Shown here: piece after piece, positions 8,276-16,279 of the stretch
Numbering within the stretch: position 1 is the stretch's first letter
Layout: each line of letters starts with the position of its first letter
Assembly: GCA_024635855.1 (NCBI GenBank)
Contig: JAGXHZ010000129.1
Coordinates: 1-44,449, forward strand
Length of the DNA stretch: 44,449 bases
Source: Sulfuricurvum sp.
GTDB taxonomy: Bacteria; Campylobacterota; Campylobacteria; Campylobacterales; Sulfurimonadaceae
Direction: 5' to 3'
Program-made: the position numbers and the translations under genes
The notes under the pieces: model-generated
Seen by the model: only the letters and a program-made list of their open reading frames with translations
What the model was told of the DNA's origin: nothing
The model's database searches: none

Positions 8276-9427
8276 ATGAGCAATACCGTTGTTATTATTA
8301 CTTTATCTCTTTTGGTTTTACTCTCACCATTTTTGTCTCGTGTTACGAAAATACCGGTAGTTGTAATTGAGATTTTACTCGGAAGTTTAGCCGGTTATTT
8401 TGGCTTTTTGGTTGAAAATGAACTCTTCAAAATAATTGCCAAAGTAGGATTCTTATACCTGATGTTTTTGGCAGGTATGGAGGTTAATCTAAAAGCCTTC
8501 GGTTTTGAAAAATCTTCCCTCTTGCGCCGTACGATACTCTATTTTGTTATGTTGTATGGGTGTTCTCTTGGGCTCTTTTTGTATCTTGATCTAAGTGCTG
8601 TTTACTTGGTAGCCTTTCCGATTTTTTCACTCGGTATGCTGATGGCATTGGTCAAGGAATACGGTAAAGATAAACCGTGGTTGGCATTAGCACTCAATAT
8701 CGGGATTATAGGTGAATTGGTCAGTATTATGGCATTGACGATTCTAAGCGGGGGATTGGAATATGGGTACAACCGCGAGTTTGCTTTTACTCTGGGAGGA
8801 CTCTTTTTATTTCTGATCGGATTTGTCCTCTTTTTTCGTGGAATCAGAATCCTATTTTGGTGGTATCCTGGGCTTAAGACCCTTATAATGCCCCATGATG
8901 ACGGAAAAGATCAAGATATCCGTTTCTCAATGGCATTGATGTTTATTATGGTCGCCGTGATGCTTTATCTCAAAATCGATGTTGTTTTGGGGGCATTTTT
9001 GGCAGGGATGTTTATTGCAACGTACTTTAAACATAAAACAGAGCTTCCTGAAAAACTCTCCTCTTTCGGATTTGGATTTTTAGTCCCTATTTTCTTCATC
9101 CATGTCGGTTCAACCCTTGCATTGGATGCGTTTACCGATGTGAAAATCTTAGAACTTGCCCTTTTTATAGCCGGTGCAATAATCGGTATCCGTCTCATTA
9201 GTTCACTGGTTGCGTACAGCGGATATTTGGGATTTAAAAATACAATTTTATTTTCTCTGAGCGATTCGATGCCGCTTACTTTTACGGTTGCTATCGCCAC
9301 TTTGGGGTACCAAGCCAATGCGATTACGCATGATGAGTACTATGCTTTTATTGTGGCGAGCATGGGAAGCGGAATTTTTCTGATGGTATTGATTAAAATT
9401 CTGTATACTTTTTTTAACAAAAAATAG
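8276..9427 (+). CDS. Cation:proton antiporter (CPA2/KefB-like membrane domain)
   Basis: This 383-residue integral membrane protein has about eleven to twelve hydrophobic segments and belongs to the Na+/H+ exchanger superfamily, CPA2 branch. Family features include an early IPVVVIEILLGSLAGYFGF segment, FLYLMFLAGMEVNLKAF, and a later DVVLGAFLAGMFIATYFKHK. No cytosolic RCK/TrkA-N domain follows, so it is a stand-alone transporter domain. The chosen ATG 8276 has AAGG immediately upstream and GAGGATAAGG overlapping the folP end. It is the last gene of the rppH operon. The ion transported (Na+ or K+) cannot be read from sequence. Confidence 0.85.
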   Translation: MSNTVVIITLSLLVLLSPFLSRVTKIPVVVIEILLGSLAGYFGFLVENELFKIIAKVGFLYLMFLAGMEVNLKAFGFEKSSLLRRTILYFVMLYGCSLGLFLYLDLSAVYLVAFPIFSLGMLMALVKEYGKDKPWLALALNIGIIGELVSIMALTILSGGLEYGYNREFAFTLGGLFLFLIGFVLFFRGIRILFWWYPGLKTLIMPHDDGKDQDIRFSMALMFIMVAVMLYLKIDVVLGAFLAGMFIATYFKHKTELPEKLSSFGFGFLVPIFFIHVGSTLALDAFTDVKILELALFIAGAIIGIRLISSLVAYSGYLGFKNTILFSLSDSMPLTFTVAIATLGYQANAITHDEYYAFIVASMGSGIFLMVLIKILYTFFNKK

Positions 9428-9436
9428 AGGGTTTAG

Positions 9437-9512
9437 CACTAATTTTTAGTGAAAACAAGGTACAATGAATGTAATAATTACGGGTAAATACATGGATGTA
9501 TAATAATTACCC
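9437..9512 (+). promoter_or_regulatory. motA upstream region: inverted and direct repeats around a TATAAT box
   Basis: The spacer holds a small hairpin CACTAA/TTAGTG (9437-9451), then a 10-bp direct repeat TAATAATTAC at 9472-9481 and 9501-9510. An inverted repeat GGGTAA/TTACCC (9482-9487 and 9507-9512) encloses TATAAT at 9499-9504, which lies 26 nt before the motA GTG. The layout suggests a regulated promoter for motAB. The regulator is unknown, and I see no clear sigma-28 or sigma-54 consensus. Confidence 0.5.
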
Positions 9513-9530
9513 TGAACGAGAAGGAGTCAC

Positions 9531-10304
9531 GTGGATTTAACGGTTATTTTAGGTATGCTGATCGCAGTTGCATCTATTTCGACTGGGGATATTTTAGATG
9601 GTGGGAATCCGCTCCATATTATCCACTTAGCTTCGTTGATCGTTATTTTCCCGACGGCAATGGCGGCCTCTGCGGTTGCTACGGATGGCGAATTTGTAAA
9701 AGGTGCTTTTAAAAATCTCGGTCCTATCGTTTTTAAAAAAAGCCCTATCGATTTACATTCACGAATCAAACAAATTATTGAATTATCAACCATGGCACGA
9801 CGTGACGGTCTTTTATCCTTGGAACAAAAAGTAGCTCAACTTGATAATGAATTTTTGAAACAGGGGCTCAGTATGGCGGTTGACGGCAATGAAGTTGATA
9901 CCATTGTTGAAACCCTTGAACTCGTAATCGAAGAGACGGAACATTATTATCACGGATGTGGGCATTACTGGCTTCTTGCAGGAGAGACTTCTCCGGTTAT
10001 GGGACTTATCGGGGCCGTTTTGGGTCTGATTCTCGCGCTTCAAAAACTTGATAACCCTGCAGAGATGGCACAGGGTATCGCGGGGGCATTTACCGCAACC
10101 GTAACGGGTATTTTCTCATCCTACGTCCTTTTAGGACCTTGGGGAAGAAAAATGATTGCAAAATCACACCATATTGTCAAAGAACAAAAATTAATGCTAG
10201 AGGGTATTATCGGGATTGTCCACGGGGATAATCCTCGTACCCTTGAAGCAAAATTATTGAACTTTCTTTCGCCTGCGGAAGAAAAACACAGCCAATTTAA
10301 CTAA
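9531..10304 (+). CDS. motA: Flagellar motor stator protein MotA
   Basis: MotA with MotB forms the ion-conducting stator of the flagellar motor in the inner membrane. The protein has 257 residues and four membrane segments: two near the N-terminus (DLTVILGMLIAVASI and IHLASLIVIFPTAMAASAV) and two later ones (SPVMGLIGAVLGLILALQKL and GIAGAFTATVTGIFSSYVLLG) that carry the conserved prolines and pore residues. The cytosolic loop between holds the rotor-contacting charged region. The start is GTG with AAGGAG 5 nt upstream. motB follows after 10 nt. Confidence 0.95.
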   Translation: MDLTVILGMLIAVASISTGDILDGGNPLHIIHLASLIVIFPTAMAASAVATDGEFVKGAFKNLGPIVFKKSPIDLHSRIKQIIELSTMARRDGLLSLEQKVAQLDNEFLKQGLSMAVDGNEVDTIVETLELVIEETEHYYHGCGHYWLLAGETSPVMGLIGAVLGLILALQKLDNPAEMAQGIAGAFTATVTGIFSSYVLLGPWGRKMIAKSHHIVKEQKLMLEGIIGIVHGDNPRTLEAKLLNFLSPAEEKHSQFN

Positions 10305-10314
10305 TGAGTAACTG

Positions 10315-11166
10315 ATGGCTAAAAAACATAAGTGTAAAAAGTGTCCTGAATGTGAAGCGGGTGAAAAATGGGCGGTTCCCACTGCCGACTTTTTTAGTCT
10401 TCTCCTCGCACTTTTTATTGCACTTTTTGCTATTGCTTCGGTTAATACGGAAAAAATTAGAGCTGTAAAAGAAGAATTTGTAAAAATCTATGATTATGCT
10501 CCGGTTCCAGAATCGGTTACTCCGGTTATGAACATGGTGACAGAGAGCGAACCGACACCGGATGCGACGGCAAATCCTGCCGGAGCAGCTCCCGTTGCGG
10601 ATGGAGGCTCAATGTTGGTAGGTTCTCCACCGGTTCCGGACAGCCAAGCAGTATCCGAAGCGATTCAAAAGATTCAGGAAGATTTGAAAAGTGCATCGAT
10701 GGGTGCAGGGCCGTTAGATCAAAGTATGGACGGAGTATTATTAAAACTTCCTACCTCTATCCCTTTTAAAGGGGCAAATGCAACGATAGAGAATGAAGAT
10801 ATCCATTTGTTTCTCAGACGTATTGCTGACATTATTAATATGCTTCCTCCGAGTGTTGACATCTCAGTTCGCGGTTATACCGATAACTCACCGCTTCCAA
10901 GAGGTGCCGCTTATGGAGATAATATTGAACTATCAAGCCGAAGAGCCGATACGGTGATGCGAGAATTGATTCGTAACGGTGTTGCACCTGAGCGTCTCTC
11001 TACCGCGGGATTTGGATCGGCTAAACCGGTTGCTGAAAATACGAGTGAAGCGAACCGTGCTAAGAACAGAAGGGTAGAATTTTATATGTACGTTTCGAAC
11101 GATGCTCCGCTCGATCAAGCGAAACAAAATAATATTTTGGATGCCCTAAGTAAACTTCAAAAATAA
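10315..11166 (+). CDS. motB: Flagellar motor stator protein MotB
   Basis: MotB anchors the stator to peptidoglycan and supplies the ion-binding aspartate. The protein has 283 residues. The N-terminal cytosolic tail has a Cys cluster (CKKCPEC), followed by the single membrane helix with the essential aspartate at Asp25 (PTADFFSLLLALFIALFAIAS). A linker rich in Pro, Ala and Ser follows. The C-terminal OmpA-like peptidoglycan-binding domain occupies about residues 150-265 (ISVRGYTDNSPLP, LSSRRADTVMRELI, GFGSAKPVAEN, NRRVEF). It is co-transcribed with motA. Proton or sodium coupling is not determinable here. Confidence 0.95.
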   Translation: MAKKHKCKKCPECEAGEKWAVPTADFFSLLLALFIALFAIASVNTEKIRAVKEEFVKIYDYAPVPESVTPVMNMVTESEPTPDATANPAGAAPVADGGSMLVGSPPVPDSQAVSEAIQKIQEDLKSASMGAGPLDQSMDGVLLKLPTSIPFKGANATIENEDIHLFLRRIADIINMLPPSVDISVRGYTDNSPLPRGAAYGDNIELSSRRADTVMRELIRNGVAPERLSTAGFGSAKPVAENTSEANRAKNRRVEFYMYVSNDAPLDQAKQNNILDALSKLQK

Positions 11167-11200
11167 ACCTTTTAATTCCCCCCCAACACCCTTTTTACAA

Positions 11201-11219
11201 TTCCTCTTTGATAGAGGAA
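11201..11219. repeat. Small hairpin downstream of motB
   Basis: TTCCTCT (11201-11207) pairs with AGAGGAA (11213-11219) across a 5-nt loop, 35 nt after the motB stop. No T-run follows on either strand, so it is only a possible transcript end. The rest of the motB-pit spacer (11,167-11,329) shows nothing else clear. Confidence 0.35.
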
Positions 11220-11329
11220 ACCCTAAACAGAGAATACAGATAAGTTGAATCTTAACAAGATAAATAGCGAAATAGTTATGATGTTATAGTTCAATAATGA
11301 GGGTTTAAAGTGACTTTCGAGAGGATAAT

Positions 11330-11353
11330 GTATTTGGCTTAGTAGCCAAATAC
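11330..11353. repeat. 10-bp hairpin overlapping the stop codon of the phosphate transporter
   Basis: GTATTTGGCT (11330-11339) is perfectly complementary to AGCCAAATAC (11344-11353) with a 4-nt loop containing part of the pit stop codon. The right arm encodes the last residues VFGY. No T-run follows in the pit direction, so an mRNA-stabilising 3' structure is more likely than an intrinsic terminator. Confidence 0.5.
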
Positions 11354-12820
11354 TATTTTGAGAGCAAAGAAGAAGAGGGCCGCCATACCTGCAGCGGCAG
11401 GCAAGGTAATAACCCAAGCCATTGCAATCGGCTTCATCAATTTCCAGTTAGCATCACGGTTAAGCATACCGATCCCGATGATAGCACCGACAAGGATATG
11501 GGTAGAAGAAACAGGGATTCCTAATACGGTCGCCAGCAAAATCACCAAAGTTGCCCCAAGCTCTGCGGCAAATCCCGTTATCGGGAAAATCTCAGTGATC
11601 CGACTTCCAACAGTTTGGATAACCTCTTTTCCGATAAACCACAATCCGGCTACGAGTGCAATACCAAAAGTAGCCATGGCAATCACAGGAACGGGTGATT
11701 CGGTATTGATTTTACCTGTGGCTAAGATATCGATAATAGCAGCAAACGGCCCGATGGCATTTGCAATATCATTAGCCCCATGACTGAATGCAAAAGAGGA
11801 TGCGGTAAGGACTTGAAGCATACTAAAGACGCGCATGGTTGCTTTATGGGGAGTGTCTTTGTGCATAACTTTAATAATCGCATAAACAACACCGTACATC
11901 AAGGTAGAAAGAACGGCCAGTAACATGTAGATTTGGGCATCATTAAGACCTAAATTAGCATGTTTAAGTCCTTTAAACAACAACATTCCGGCAATCATTG
12001 CCGTTCCAAAGGCTGCAGCGATCGGAGCATGGGTACGAAGGGCATAAAAAGCGTTTGATTTTTTCTTGAGACGATTGAGCTCATGAACCTGTTCTTCGTG
12101 TCGTGCTTTTTCTTCTGTGCTGGCAGTTACAGCATTGTGTGAAGCATTCAATGTACTAATCTGTGCTTTTATATCATCCATATGAGCTTGAACGCGGTCA
12201 TTATAATCCAAAATATATTTTTTCAAATACCAATAAATACCGTAGGATGCCATTCCGCCTAGAATTGGTGAGACCACCCAGCTGATAGCGATCTTGGCCA
12301 TTTGATCCCAGTGAACCAGAGCGAATACCGATTCTCCTACTTCCATCGTCGCGTATCCAAGTGCGATTGATCCACCCAAAACCCCTCCGACGATTGAATG
12401 GGTCGTAGAGACGGGATACCCTCTAAATGTGGCATACAAGAGCCACGTTCCGGCTGAGAGGAGGGAGCCCATCATAACGAAAACAAGGAGCATCGGGTCA
12501 AAATCCATTGCCGAGATATCGACAATCCCTTTTCGGATGGTATTGGTAACTTCAGCACCGGCTAGCATGGCTCCGCCGAGTTCGAAAATAGCCGCAATCA
12601 TCAGTGCTTGTTTGACGGTTAGGGTTTTTGCCCCGACACTCGTACCGAATGAGTTAGCAACATCGTTACCGCCGATATTAAATGCCATAAATACCCCAAA
12701 AAGGGTAGCTAAAACAAAAAGAGTATAGTTATTTTCGAGATAGTTAAATCCCCAGACCATAAATATTGCGGTCATAAGAACAAAGATACCGCCAAAAAAG
12801 AGGTTGTCGCGAGAAAACAT
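11339..12820 (-). CDS. pit: Inorganic phosphate transporter, PiT family
   Basis: PiT transporters import metal-phosphate complexes driven by a cation gradient. The 493-residue protein shows the duplicated signature of the family: GGNDVANSFGTSVGAKTLTV in the N-terminal half and SFAFSHGANDIANAIGPFA in the C-terminal half, plus the paired motifs GYPVSTTHSIVGGVLG and GIPVSSTHILVGAIIGIG. A charged cytosolic loop with a coiled-coil tendency lies between the halves. I chose ATG 12820, which has GGAG 5 nt upstream; an in-frame ATG at 12835 is an alternative. An 11-bp-period repeat array upstream suggests control by phosphate (separate entry). Confidence 0.94.
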   Translation of the reverse strand: MFSRDNLFFGGIFVLMTAIFMVWGFNYLENNYTLFVLATLFGVFMAFNIGGNDVANSFGTSVGAKTLTVKQALMIAAIFELGGAMLAGAEVTNTIRKGIVDISAMDFDPMLLVFVMMGSLLSAGTWLLYATFRGYPVSTTHSIVGGVLGGSIALGYATMEVGESVFALVHWDQMAKIAISWVVSPILGGMASYGIYWYLKKYILDYNDRVQAHMDDIKAQISTLNASHNAVTASTEEKARHEEQVHELNRLKKKSNAFYALRTHAPIAAAFGTAMIAGMLLFKGLKHANLGLNDAQIYMLLAVLSTLMYGVVYAIIKVMHKDTPHKATMRVFSMLQVLTASSFAFSHGANDIANAIGPFAAIIDILATGKINTESPVPVIAMATFGIALVAGLWFIGKEVIQTVGSRITEIFPITGFAAELGATLVILLATVLGIPVSSTHILVGAIIGIGMLNRDANWKLMKPIAMAWVITLPAAAGMAALFFFALKIVFGY

Positions 12821-12863
12821 GAATGCTCCATGCATTAAGATTGTAAATAAGGGACGGAATATT

Positions 12864-12901
12864 ATTACGAAACCATTACAATGAGGTTACGAAATGATTA
12901 C
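12864..12901 (-). promoter_or_regulatory. Pho-box-like array: four GTAAY units at 11-bp period upstream of pit
   Basis: On the - strand the sequence reads GTAAT-N6-GTAAC-N6-GTAAT-N6-GTAAT. On the + strand the units are at 12864-12868, 12875-12879, 12886-12890 and 12897-12901, exactly 11 bp apart and 45-80 bp upstream of the pit start. Tandem direct repeats at 11-bp pitch are the usual binding pattern of PhoB-family response regulators, which fits a phosphate transporter. The regulator is inferred only. Confidence 0.55.
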
Positions 12902-12909
12902 AAAATTAT

Positions 12910-12943
12910 GCCCGTTTGTCTCTTTAAGAAGACTTTGACGGGC
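12910..12943 (-). terminator. Probable terminator of the msrB-ppi unit
   Basis: Read on the - strand, GCCCGT and ACGGGC (arms at 12938-12943 and 12910-12915) enclose an inner stem GTCT/AGAC. The hairpin lies 11 nt beyond the cyclophilin stop and is followed by ATAATTTTG, a modest U-run. Confidence 0.5.
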
Positions 12944-12954
12944 CAAATAGAGGA

Positions 12955-13488
12955 TTAAGGAAGAAGGGTGGCTTTGATGATTTTTTGGGTTTGAAGAGGT
13001 TTGTCACCGCTGCGTTGACCGTTGGTTTGAACATTGTTGAGTTTACCCAGTGTATCCATACCGACAATGACTCGACCGAAAATCGTATGATAGCCGTTCA
13101 ACCACGGAGTAGGTGCAGTCGTAAGAAAAAATTGGCTTCCGTTGGTACGAGGTCCGGCATTAGCCATAGCTAAAATACCGGCTTTATCAAACACAACACC
13201 GGATTTGAACTCATCTTTGAAAGGTTTTTTCCAAATGGATTCACCGCCTGCACCGGTACCGGTTGGATCACCCCCTTGAACCATAAAATTTTTAATGATA
13301 CGGTGAAAGGTTAGTCCATTGTAATAGCCGTTTTTGACATGCGTAGTAAAGTTTTCTACCGCCATCGGAGCAACATCTTCATAAAGCTCCAACGTGATAT
13401 TCCCCTGAGTGGTCTCAAGAAGAACTTTTGGGTGTGAAGCGGCAAACGAGAACGTTGCTGCCAACAATAAGCTAAGTAATAATCGCAT
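12955..13488 (-). CDS. Periplasmic cyclophilin-type peptidyl-prolyl isomerase
   Basis: This enzyme catalyses cis-trans isomerisation of X-Pro bonds. The 177-residue protein begins with a signal peptide ([20 protein letters not shown]), so it acts in the periplasm. The cyclophilin core is clear: VENFTTHVKNGYYNGLTFHRII, NFMVQGGDPTGTGAGGES, FDKAGILAMANAGPRTNGSQFFLT and GYHTIFGRVIVGMDTL, including the catalytic Arg in FHRI and the QFFLT strand. It resembles PpiA/PpiB-type bacterial cyclophilins. Its start overlaps the msrB stop by one base, making a two-gene unit of oxidative-damage and folding functions. Confidence 0.93.
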   Translation of the reverse strand: MRLLLSLLLAATFSFAASHPKVLLETTQGNITLELYEDVAPMAVENFTTHVKNGYYNGLTFHRIIKNFMVQGGDPTGTGAGGESIWKKPFKDEFKSGVVFDKAGILAMANAGPRTNGSQFFLTTAPTPWLNGYHTIFGRVIVGMDTLGKLNNVQTNGQRSGDKPLQTQKIIKATLLP

Positions 13489-13892
13489 TAAGACTCCTGT
13501 GAACGTGGTGTAAAGCTAAGACAAACCGAATTCATACAATAACGTAGTCCGGTCGGTTTGGGACCGTCTGGGAAAACATGACCCAAATGGGCATCGCAAG
13601 CCGCACATAGGACTTCGATACGGATCATACCGTGGCTGATATCTTTTTTTTCTTCGAGTACTTCGGGGGCAATGGGTTGATAAAAACTCGGCCATCCGGT
13701 ACCTGAATCAAATTTAGCAGCAGAATCAAACAGCGGTGATCCGCAGCAGACACAGCGGTAGAGACCATCCTCTTTAAAAGAGGCGTATTCTCCGCTAAAA
13801 GCTCTTTCTGTCCCATGTTGGCGGGCAACATGATAAGCCTCGTCTGAGAGTAGACGTTGCCACTCTGCGTCGCTTTTTACTATTTTAGTCAT
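13488..13892 (-). CDS. msrB: Peptide-methionine (R)-S-oxide reductase MsrB
   Basis: MsrB reduces the R epimer of methionine sulfoxide in proteins. The protein has 134 residues with no signal peptide, so it is cytosolic. Two zinc-binding CxxC pairs are visible (Cys47/Cys50 and Cys96/Cys99), as is the [14 protein letters not shown] core and the catalytic cysteine Cys119 in [12 protein letters not shown]. The start lies inside the last codons of the upstream P-loop protein gene (8-nt overlap), and the stop overlaps the cyclophilin start, so the three genes are likely co-transcribed. Confidence 0.95.
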   Translation of the reverse strand: MTKIVKSDAEWQRLLSDEAYHVARQHGTERAFSGEYASFKEDGLYRCVCCGSPLFDSAAKFDSGTGWPSFYQPIAPEVLEEKKDISHGMIRIEVLCAACDAHLGHVFPDGPKPTGLRYCMNSVCLSFTPRSQES

Positions 13893-15345
13893 TGTGCTCT
13901 CCCATCGGGTTTGAAAAAGAGATTATAGTCGCACTTTCTGACGCACGGCTTAGCAGATAGGTGTAATTTTTTTCTTCATCCGATCCGATAATATAAAGAT
14001 GGGGGAGATGAACTCCATACGTATTTTCAGATACGCTCAGAACGAGGTCATCAAGATTTCGATATTGTAAACTGAACTCAGGAGTAAGAATACGTGAATG
14101 TGTATGTAAAGCTTCATCTATAGCCTCTTTGTACTCTCCTAATTGATCACTACTGGGGAGAATAATCATGATGGTTTCGGCAGAGGCAGATAGCAAATGG
14201 GTACGCAGTTCCAACAGCAAGGTTGAGAGAAGATTCTCACGAGGAGATGAGATTTTTTTACAAGAGATGTTTTTTTGATACCGATTATGCAACATGTGCG
14301 TTGAGTGATTGTGCGGAAGCATTTCACTCTGTGTTGAAAAGAGGAGCCAACGATTTTGTCGATGCTCTATGAGTCTCTCTATCAATGCTTTATCCATGAC
14401 GTGAGAATCGTCACAGAGAACAATCGAAGCATTTTGAAAATCATCCAGCTCTTCAATTCTTGCTAACGCTTCCGGTGTATAAAAACTAAGGGATGAGAGG
14501 TTGATATTCACTATCGCGTATTCGACTAATGCAATGAGTTCGTGACGTAAAATTTCACCCCCGATGAGGGTTGGAGTAATAATTAAAATATTTTCTTCGG
14601 AATTTTTGAGGAGTAAGAGGAGTACTTTACGAATTAACAGGGTACTTTTACCGCTGTTAGGCTCACCCAAAAGAGTTGTGAATGAATCGGTATAATCGGT
14701 ATCGAGAAATAATTGCTGTTCTTCTGAGAGGAAGGCACCGTAAGGTTGTTCTTTCGTAGGGAGTAGCAAAGTATGCGATTGGAGTGTACCTATTACTTTT
14801 AGAGTAGTGCAGGGTTCGTTTAGTTTTGTCATAAGAGCCGTGAACTTATGATACATCGACTCTTTAGATGTATCATAAAATATGAGTCGCTCTTTGGGGA
14901 GAAGTTTATGAAAAGAGGAGTCTAACGTATCGAAATCTTCCTCTTTGAGTGAAGGCAACCAAAAAAATCGTTCGATAGGGGTAGAGTCAAAAGAGAGTAT
15001 CTCTTCAAGTTTAGTACGTATAAGTGTTTCGGTAGTGTCTAAATGGGTCGAAGGTTTCTTTTTCCCTTTTTTAGAGGCACGCTCAATTTTAGCTCCGGTA
15101 AGTGTTGCCAAATTCCAAGTTATTTTTTCTCCAAAATAAATGCCTCTCTCGGGTATGAACACTAAAAGATCGATCCGAGTAGCGGTGTCTTGGTAAAATA
15201 GATCGAAATTTTCATAAAAGAGTCCATTGCTCTCTTGTGCTATTGCTTTAAAATAGGGTAGTTGGAGAGCAGTAGATTCATCTTGCAGGGTATCATCTGG
15301 TAGTGATTTTGTTTTGGAGAAACGGGTTAAAAAAGAGAAAAACAC
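13885..15345 (-). CDS. P-loop NTPase with NERD-like N-terminus, helicase-like (function unknown)
   Basis: The 486-residue protein is not a recognised named gene. An N-terminal region of about 120 residues ([22 protein letters not shown]) resembles the nuclease-related NERD fold in which a hydrophobic Asp strand is followed by a Glu-containing strand. A P-loop domain follows: Walker [12 protein letters not shown] near residue 228 and a Walker B-like strand [10 protein letters not shown]. The C-terminal part fits a degenerate SF1 helicase ([21 protein letters not shown] near the end). The start is GTG with AGAAGG 6 nt upstream. In the ancestral, island-free arrangement this gene would lie directly downstream of the HU gene, on the same strand. 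Confidence 0.6.
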   Translation of the reverse strand: MFFSFLTRFSKTKSLPDDTLQDESTALQLPYFKAIAQESNGLFYENFDLFYQDTATRIDLLVFIPERGIYFGEKITWNLATLTGAKIERASKKGKKKPSTHLDTTETLIRTKLEEILSFDSTPIERFFWLPSLKEEDFDTLDSSFHKLLPKERLIFYDTSKESMYHKFTALMTKLNEPCTTLKVIGTLQSHTLLLPTKEQPYGAFLSEEQQLFLDTDYTDSFTTLLGEPNSGKSTLLIRKVLLLLLKNSEENILIITPTLIGGEILRHELIALVEYAIVNINLSSLSFYTPEALARIEELDDFQNASIVLCDDSHVMDKALIERLIEHRQNRWLLFSTQSEMLPHNHSTHMLHNRYQKNISCKKISSPRENLLSTLLLELRTHLLSASAETIMIILPSSDQLGEYKEAIDEALHTHSRILTPEFSLQYRNLDDLVLSVSENTYGVHLPHLYIIGSDEEKNYTYLLSRASESATIISFSNPMGEHND

Positions 15346-15440
15346 CTATGCCTTCTTTAAAGTCTAGCTTTTAAATAACAATTATAACTGATTTTAAAGA
15401 TAAATAAACAAAAGAGTAGGAGAAGAAAGGGGGGAAATAA

Positions 15441-15463
15441 GCCGAAGGCAAAAGCACTTCGGC
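15441..15463 (-). terminator. Orphaned terminator of the HU gene
   Basis: GCCGAAG (15441-15447) and CTTCGGC (15457-15463) form a 7-bp stem, with additional pairing in the loop around TTTT. It is followed on the - strand by TTATTT then a C/T-rich tract. It lies 15 nt beyond the stop codon of the stranded HU 3' end at 15479, exactly where the original HU transcript would have ended. Confidence 0.6.
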
Positions 15464-15478
15464 ATTATTAAGGGGTGA

Positions 15479-15508
15479 TTATTTTCCGGCTTCTACGCTG
15501 TCTTTAAG
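15479..15508 (-). repeat. Left attachment site: duplicated 3' end of the HU gene
   Basis: Read on the - strand these 30 bases encode LKDSVEAGK-stop, identical in protein sequence to the C-terminus of the HU gene at 34955-34984. DNA identity is 24/30, all six differences being third-base synonymous changes. The longest exact match is TCTTTAAG (15501-15508 and 34977-34984), the likely crossover region. Upstream of these codons on the - strand the HU reading frame is lost. With the terminator beside it, this is the original chromosomal gene end. Confidence 0.85.
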
Positions 15509-15510
15509 TA

Positions 15511-15650
15511 TACTAATAAAAAATAATAGTAATAGTACAAATACTTATAATTATGATAGCAATGTTCGCAATTTAATGCACTATAATTTTTTACATTAAA
15601 TCGATTGATTCGTAAGAAAAGTTAAAATAATAAAATGGAATACTTCATTG
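15511..15650. promoter_or_regulatory. Left end of island: AT-rich non-coding region with promoter-like box
   Basis: About 140 AT-rich bases lie between the left attachment site and the first gene. AAGTAT (15506-15511) and ATACTT (15541-15546) form an inverted pair around ATAGTACAA (15532-15540), which is also one arm of the palindrome near the right end (34901-34921). TATAAT at 15582-15587 could be the -10 box for the GNAT-like gene. No gene was seen here. Confidence 0.4.
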
Positions 15651-16067
15651 ATGAAAGAAGAAGATATTCTACTATTTACTAAAGACTTAAATGATTATTT
15701 AAAAATAATGTTCAAGTATAAAAAGAGTCATGCTTATATTTCTCGTGGAAAGATTAATGCCTATACTAGTAAATTTGACATATATTTGAGATGGAACGGT
15801 GTATATTATTTAACGAAATTTCCAAATAATTTAACTATAGCAAGAATAGGTTTTTTTAAAGAGCGTCAAGGATATGGGAAAGCCTTTTTGCAGTTTTTAT
15901 TAAAAATTAGTTGGAAATATAAATTTGATTATTTGATAATAGAAAATGCCAACGAGAAATCTGCTAATTTTGCTCAAAAGTTTGGATTCCAAAAGATTGA
16001 TAATATGGATGGAAAACATTTTGTAATCGCAATTTGTGAGCTTAGAAAGATAATAAACCATGATTAA
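15651..16067 (+). CDS. GNAT-like N-acetyltransferase domain protein
   Basis: The 138-residue protein has features of the GNAT fold: IARIGFFKERQGYGKAFLQFLL contains the acetyl-CoA-binding R/QxxGxG/A loop (RQGYGK) at the start of the central helix, followed by a strand (FDYLIIENANEKSANFAQKFGF) that matches the common GNAT ending in which an N/A-rich helix precedes KFGF. Substrate is unknown. I chose ATG 15651; the codon before it, TTG, could also start. No strong ribosome site is visible. It is the first gene inside the left end of the island; the next gene is separated by 212 nt, so it is probably an independent cargo gene. Confidence 0.55.
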   Translation: MKEEDILLFTKDLNDYLKIMFKYKKSHAYISRGKINAYTSKFDIYLRWNGVYYLTKFPNNLTIARIGFFKERQGYGKAFLQFLLKISWKYKFDYLIIENANEKSANFAQKFGFQKIDNMDGKHFVIAICELRKIINHD

Positions 16068-16180
16068 AATTTTCATATAGGATTTTGTTTTTGAAGAAGT
16101 CTATGCCTCAAGGAAATATGAAATATGTAATGTCATTTACAATCATAAGTAAAATGATGAGTGTAAAAGCATAAAAATTA

Positions 16181-16253
16181 ATATTCTAGTAGCATATTCT
16201 GTTAAATTATGGCAAAAAAACACTATGCAACAAGTCCATATTTGCTAGAATAT
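16181..16253 (+). promoter_or_regulatory. Inverted ATATTCTAG/CTAGAATAT pair upstream of the YobI-type gene
   Basis: ATATTCTAG (16181-16189) and its exact complement CTAGAATAT (16245-16253) flank a 55-nt interval that must contain or overlap the promoter of the NTPase gene starting at 16280. GAGGAG lies 6 nt before that ATG. The pair could be regulator sites; no regulator gene is adjacent. Confidence 0.4.
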
Positions 16254-16279
16254 GACAATGTACGCCACGAGGAGCCCCG

